From NCBI GenBank assembly GCA_002314435.1, contig DCFV01000137.1:1-7614 (forward strand): 7,614 bases of DNA. Reading direction: 5' to 3'. The notes under the pieces were generated by a model. It did not search any database. It saw only the letters and a list, made by a program, of their open reading frames with translations, and was not told the DNA's origin. Both the position numbers and the translations under genes were made by a program. The stretch comes from Acidobacteriaceae bacterium UBA1795. GTDB taxonomy: Bacteria > Acidobacteriota > Terriglobia > Terriglobales > Acidobacteriaceae. Numbering within the stretch: the first letter of the stretch is position 1; each line of letters opens with the position of its first letter. Positions 6,446-7,614 of the stretch are shown here, in pieces.

Positions 6446-6953
6446 AACGAGGCAGCCTACGATCCCGCACCCAACAAGCAGGCCATAGAGCTCTTGCGTC
6501 GCGCCGTCCTGCTTGAGCCCACCTATGCCCCGCCTGGGGAAACCTCTCGTCCGCTACTACACCGATGCGCGCTTCGGCGGAGGCGGGCCCTCCATGCTGG
6601 AGTTCTCTGACGCCGCTGCGGAGCGCGAACTCGCGCTCGATCCCGACTCGCCCGGACCAGTCGCGGAGTTGACCATCCACCGAACCGCGCACGGCAAACT
6701 CGTCAAAGCCCAGGTCACTGCATTGGAGTTGCTCCGGCGGCGACCCGACAACGCCAACAACCATCACGTTCTCAGCTACGTGCTGCGCTACGGAGGCTCA
6801 CTCGACGAGGCTGCCCGTCAGTGTGATCTCGCAGTTCTCTTGGCAACGAAGGTTGTCTGGGGATCCTGTTCCGCCACCTTCATGGAGCTTGGCAACTACG
6901 TCCGCGCAATGGATTTTGTGCGGAAAGATCCCAGCATCGCAAGGGCGCACTGA
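6446..6953 (+). pseudogene. Frameshifted, truncated TPR-repeat protein remnant
   Basis: Two frames together read as one TPR-type protein. From 6446, one frame gives NEAAYDPAPNKQAIELLRRAVLLEPTY..., ending in a TPR-like 'AIELLRRAVLLEPTYAP' helix pair. From about 6543, another gives VRYYTDARFGGGGPSMLEF..., continuing with 'AAERELALDPDSPGP' and 'ALELLRRRPDNANNHHVLSYVLRYGGSLDEAARQCDLAV', typical TPR spacing. The frames are joined if two single bases are missing near 6533 and 6550, restoring roughly APAWGNLS-RYYTD. The family usually has about ten residues (LYLRG-like) after 'AAYD', which seem deleted. No start codon with a ribosome site is seen, and the 3' end stops at 6953 after RKDPSIARAH without completing the repeat array. 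The parent was probably a TPR domain of a larger regulatory or signalling protein. The start of the remnant is uncertain. Confidence 0.7.
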
Positions 6954-6994
6954 TTTGAAATCCGCATGCGAGGCTCGAATCGATCCGTCAGGAC

Positions 6995-7614
6995 TTAGTG
7001 GGGAGTCAATGTCGAGTTCGTCGCGTGCATCATGCCGCGCAGCCACCGTTGCGCAGGCTTCTCAATATAGTGCAGTGCCAGCAGCGCCATCCCGATGAGC
7101 ATCACGTAGCTGATCCACGGATCAAAGCGCGCCAGGCCGAGATGGTTCAGCACATGGCTGCCGTGAATCATGTTCCACATGTTGAAGTGCAGCAGGTAAA
7201 GGCAATAACTGGCCTCGCCCACAAACACCAGCGGCCGCACACCCAGCGCGTGAGAGAGCGCGTTCTCGCCCGCCAGTCCCAGCACGATGCAGCCGAACAA
7301 CGGCATCAGCAGGCCGTCGTGGATCAGCGCATATGGCACTTCCGATCCCAGCCAGAGCAGCCCGTAGATACCTGCAAAACCACCGACGCCCAGCCACAGC
7401 CGAAAGTGGGCCGTGCGGTCGATCATTGCGTTCAGGTTTGCCAGCATCACGCCAAACAGAAAACTCGCCACATGCGCGTAGGGCGTGTACTTGAGTGCCC
7501 ACAGCCAGATGCCGTAGCTGAAGCGGTCAGGATGCGCAATGCCATCCGGCTTGAAATACATGTAGAGCGCACCAGGCAGAATTCCCAGGCCCCACACCAG
7601 TGCCATCTTCCAGA
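6995..7614 (-). CDS. Acyltransferase-3 family membrane protein, C-terminal part (5' end beyond window)
   Basis: Read leftwards from the window edge, the frame is open (…WKMALVWG) to the TAA at 6997-6995, giving 205 visible residues, so the ATG at 7606 is internal. The sequence is strongly hydrophobic with about five predicted membrane segments: around MALVWGLGILPGALYMYF, HVASFLFGVMLANL, LWLGVGGFAGIYGLLWLG, LLMPLFGCIVLGLAG, and the C-terminal WISYVMLIGMALLALHY. Family hallmarks are the 'L-VFVGEASYCLYLLHF' segment and the closing 'HYIEKPAQRWLRGM', both typical of the end of acyltransferase-3 (OafA-like) domains. These proteins sit in the cytoplasmic membrane and transfer acetyl or other acyl groups to cell-surface sugars or secreted molecules. 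The N-terminal half with the catalytic His lies outside the window. It converges on the TPR remnant, 41 nt away, with no clear terminator between them. The acceptor cannot be inferred. Confidence 0.9.
   Translation of the reverse strand, partial: WKMALVWGLGILPGALYMYFKPDGIAHPDRFSYGIWLWALKYTPYAHVASFLFGVMLANLNAMIDRTAHFRLWLGVGGFAGIYGLLWLGSEVPYALIHDGLLMPLFGCIVLGLAGENALSHALGVRPLVFVGEASYCLYLLHFNMWNMIHGSHVLNHLGLARFDPWISYVMLIGMALLALHYIEKPAQRWLRGMMHATNSTLTPH

Noticed and set aside
6105..6767. A 220-codon open frame on the minus strand over the terminator and the TPR remnant
   Set aside because: It runs through the perfect intrinsic terminator and opposite the TPR-like reading. The composition is Arg/Gly-rich and no domain is visible.
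6513..6953. Calling the TPR reading an intact 146-residue gene
   Set aside because: The ATG region shows no ribosome site. The TPR similarity clearly continues upstream in another frame, and the repeat array is incomplete at the 3' end.
1..7614. CRISPR array, tRNA/rRNA genes, insertion sequence or toxin-antitoxin module
   Set aside because: Scanning both strands by eye shows no regularly spaced direct repeats, cloverleaf-like segments, transposase motifs or small overlapping gene pairs.

Overview
The window is GC-rich bacterial DNA with short intergenic gaps and AAGGA-type ribosome binding sites. A secreted-type M13 metallopeptidase, a cluster of YVTN/lactonase-like beta-propeller lipoproteins and a TPR-protein remnant of a kind common in soil Acidobacteria together suggest an Acidobacteriota (Terriglobia-like) genome. 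That taxonomic call is inference from gene content, since no marker gene is present.

Layout from left to right: (1) 1-1659 (+), the C-terminal 552 residues of an M13 (neprilysin/PepO) zinc endopeptidase whose start lies outside the window. (2) 1660-2021, a 362-nt gap with inverted repeats, a possible promoter and a ribosome binding site. (3) 2022-6103 (+), three tandem paralogous genes (A 2022-3395, B 3575-4768, C 4889-6103). Each encodes a lipoprotein signal peptide with its lipidated cysteine at residue 26, followed by a predicted seven-bladed YVTN-type beta-propeller. The gaps of 179 and 120 nt between them each contain strong inverted repeats. (4) 6127-6159, a textbook intrinsic terminator closing the cluster. 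(5) 6160-6445, no gene, but a 24-bp AT-rich near-palindrome. (6) about 6446-6953 (+), a frameshifted and truncated TPR-protein pseudogene. (7) 6995-7614 (-), the C-terminal part of an integral-membrane acyltransferase-3 family protein running off the right edge, convergent with the pseudogene.

How the parts fit: the three lipoproteins look like a locally amplified family of envelope-anchored propellers. The signal peptides and ribosome-binding regions of B and C are nearly parallel, while A is more divergent. Their molecular function cannot be read from the sequence. Nothing ties the flanking peptidase or acyltransferase to them beyond all being envelope-associated. I see no CRISPR array, tRNA, rRNA, insertion sequence or recognisable defence system. 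The most interesting items are the tandem propeller cluster with its disulfide-like loop insertions, the mutually exclusive hairpins between B and C, and the unexplained palindromes at 6251-6274 and 1756-1795.
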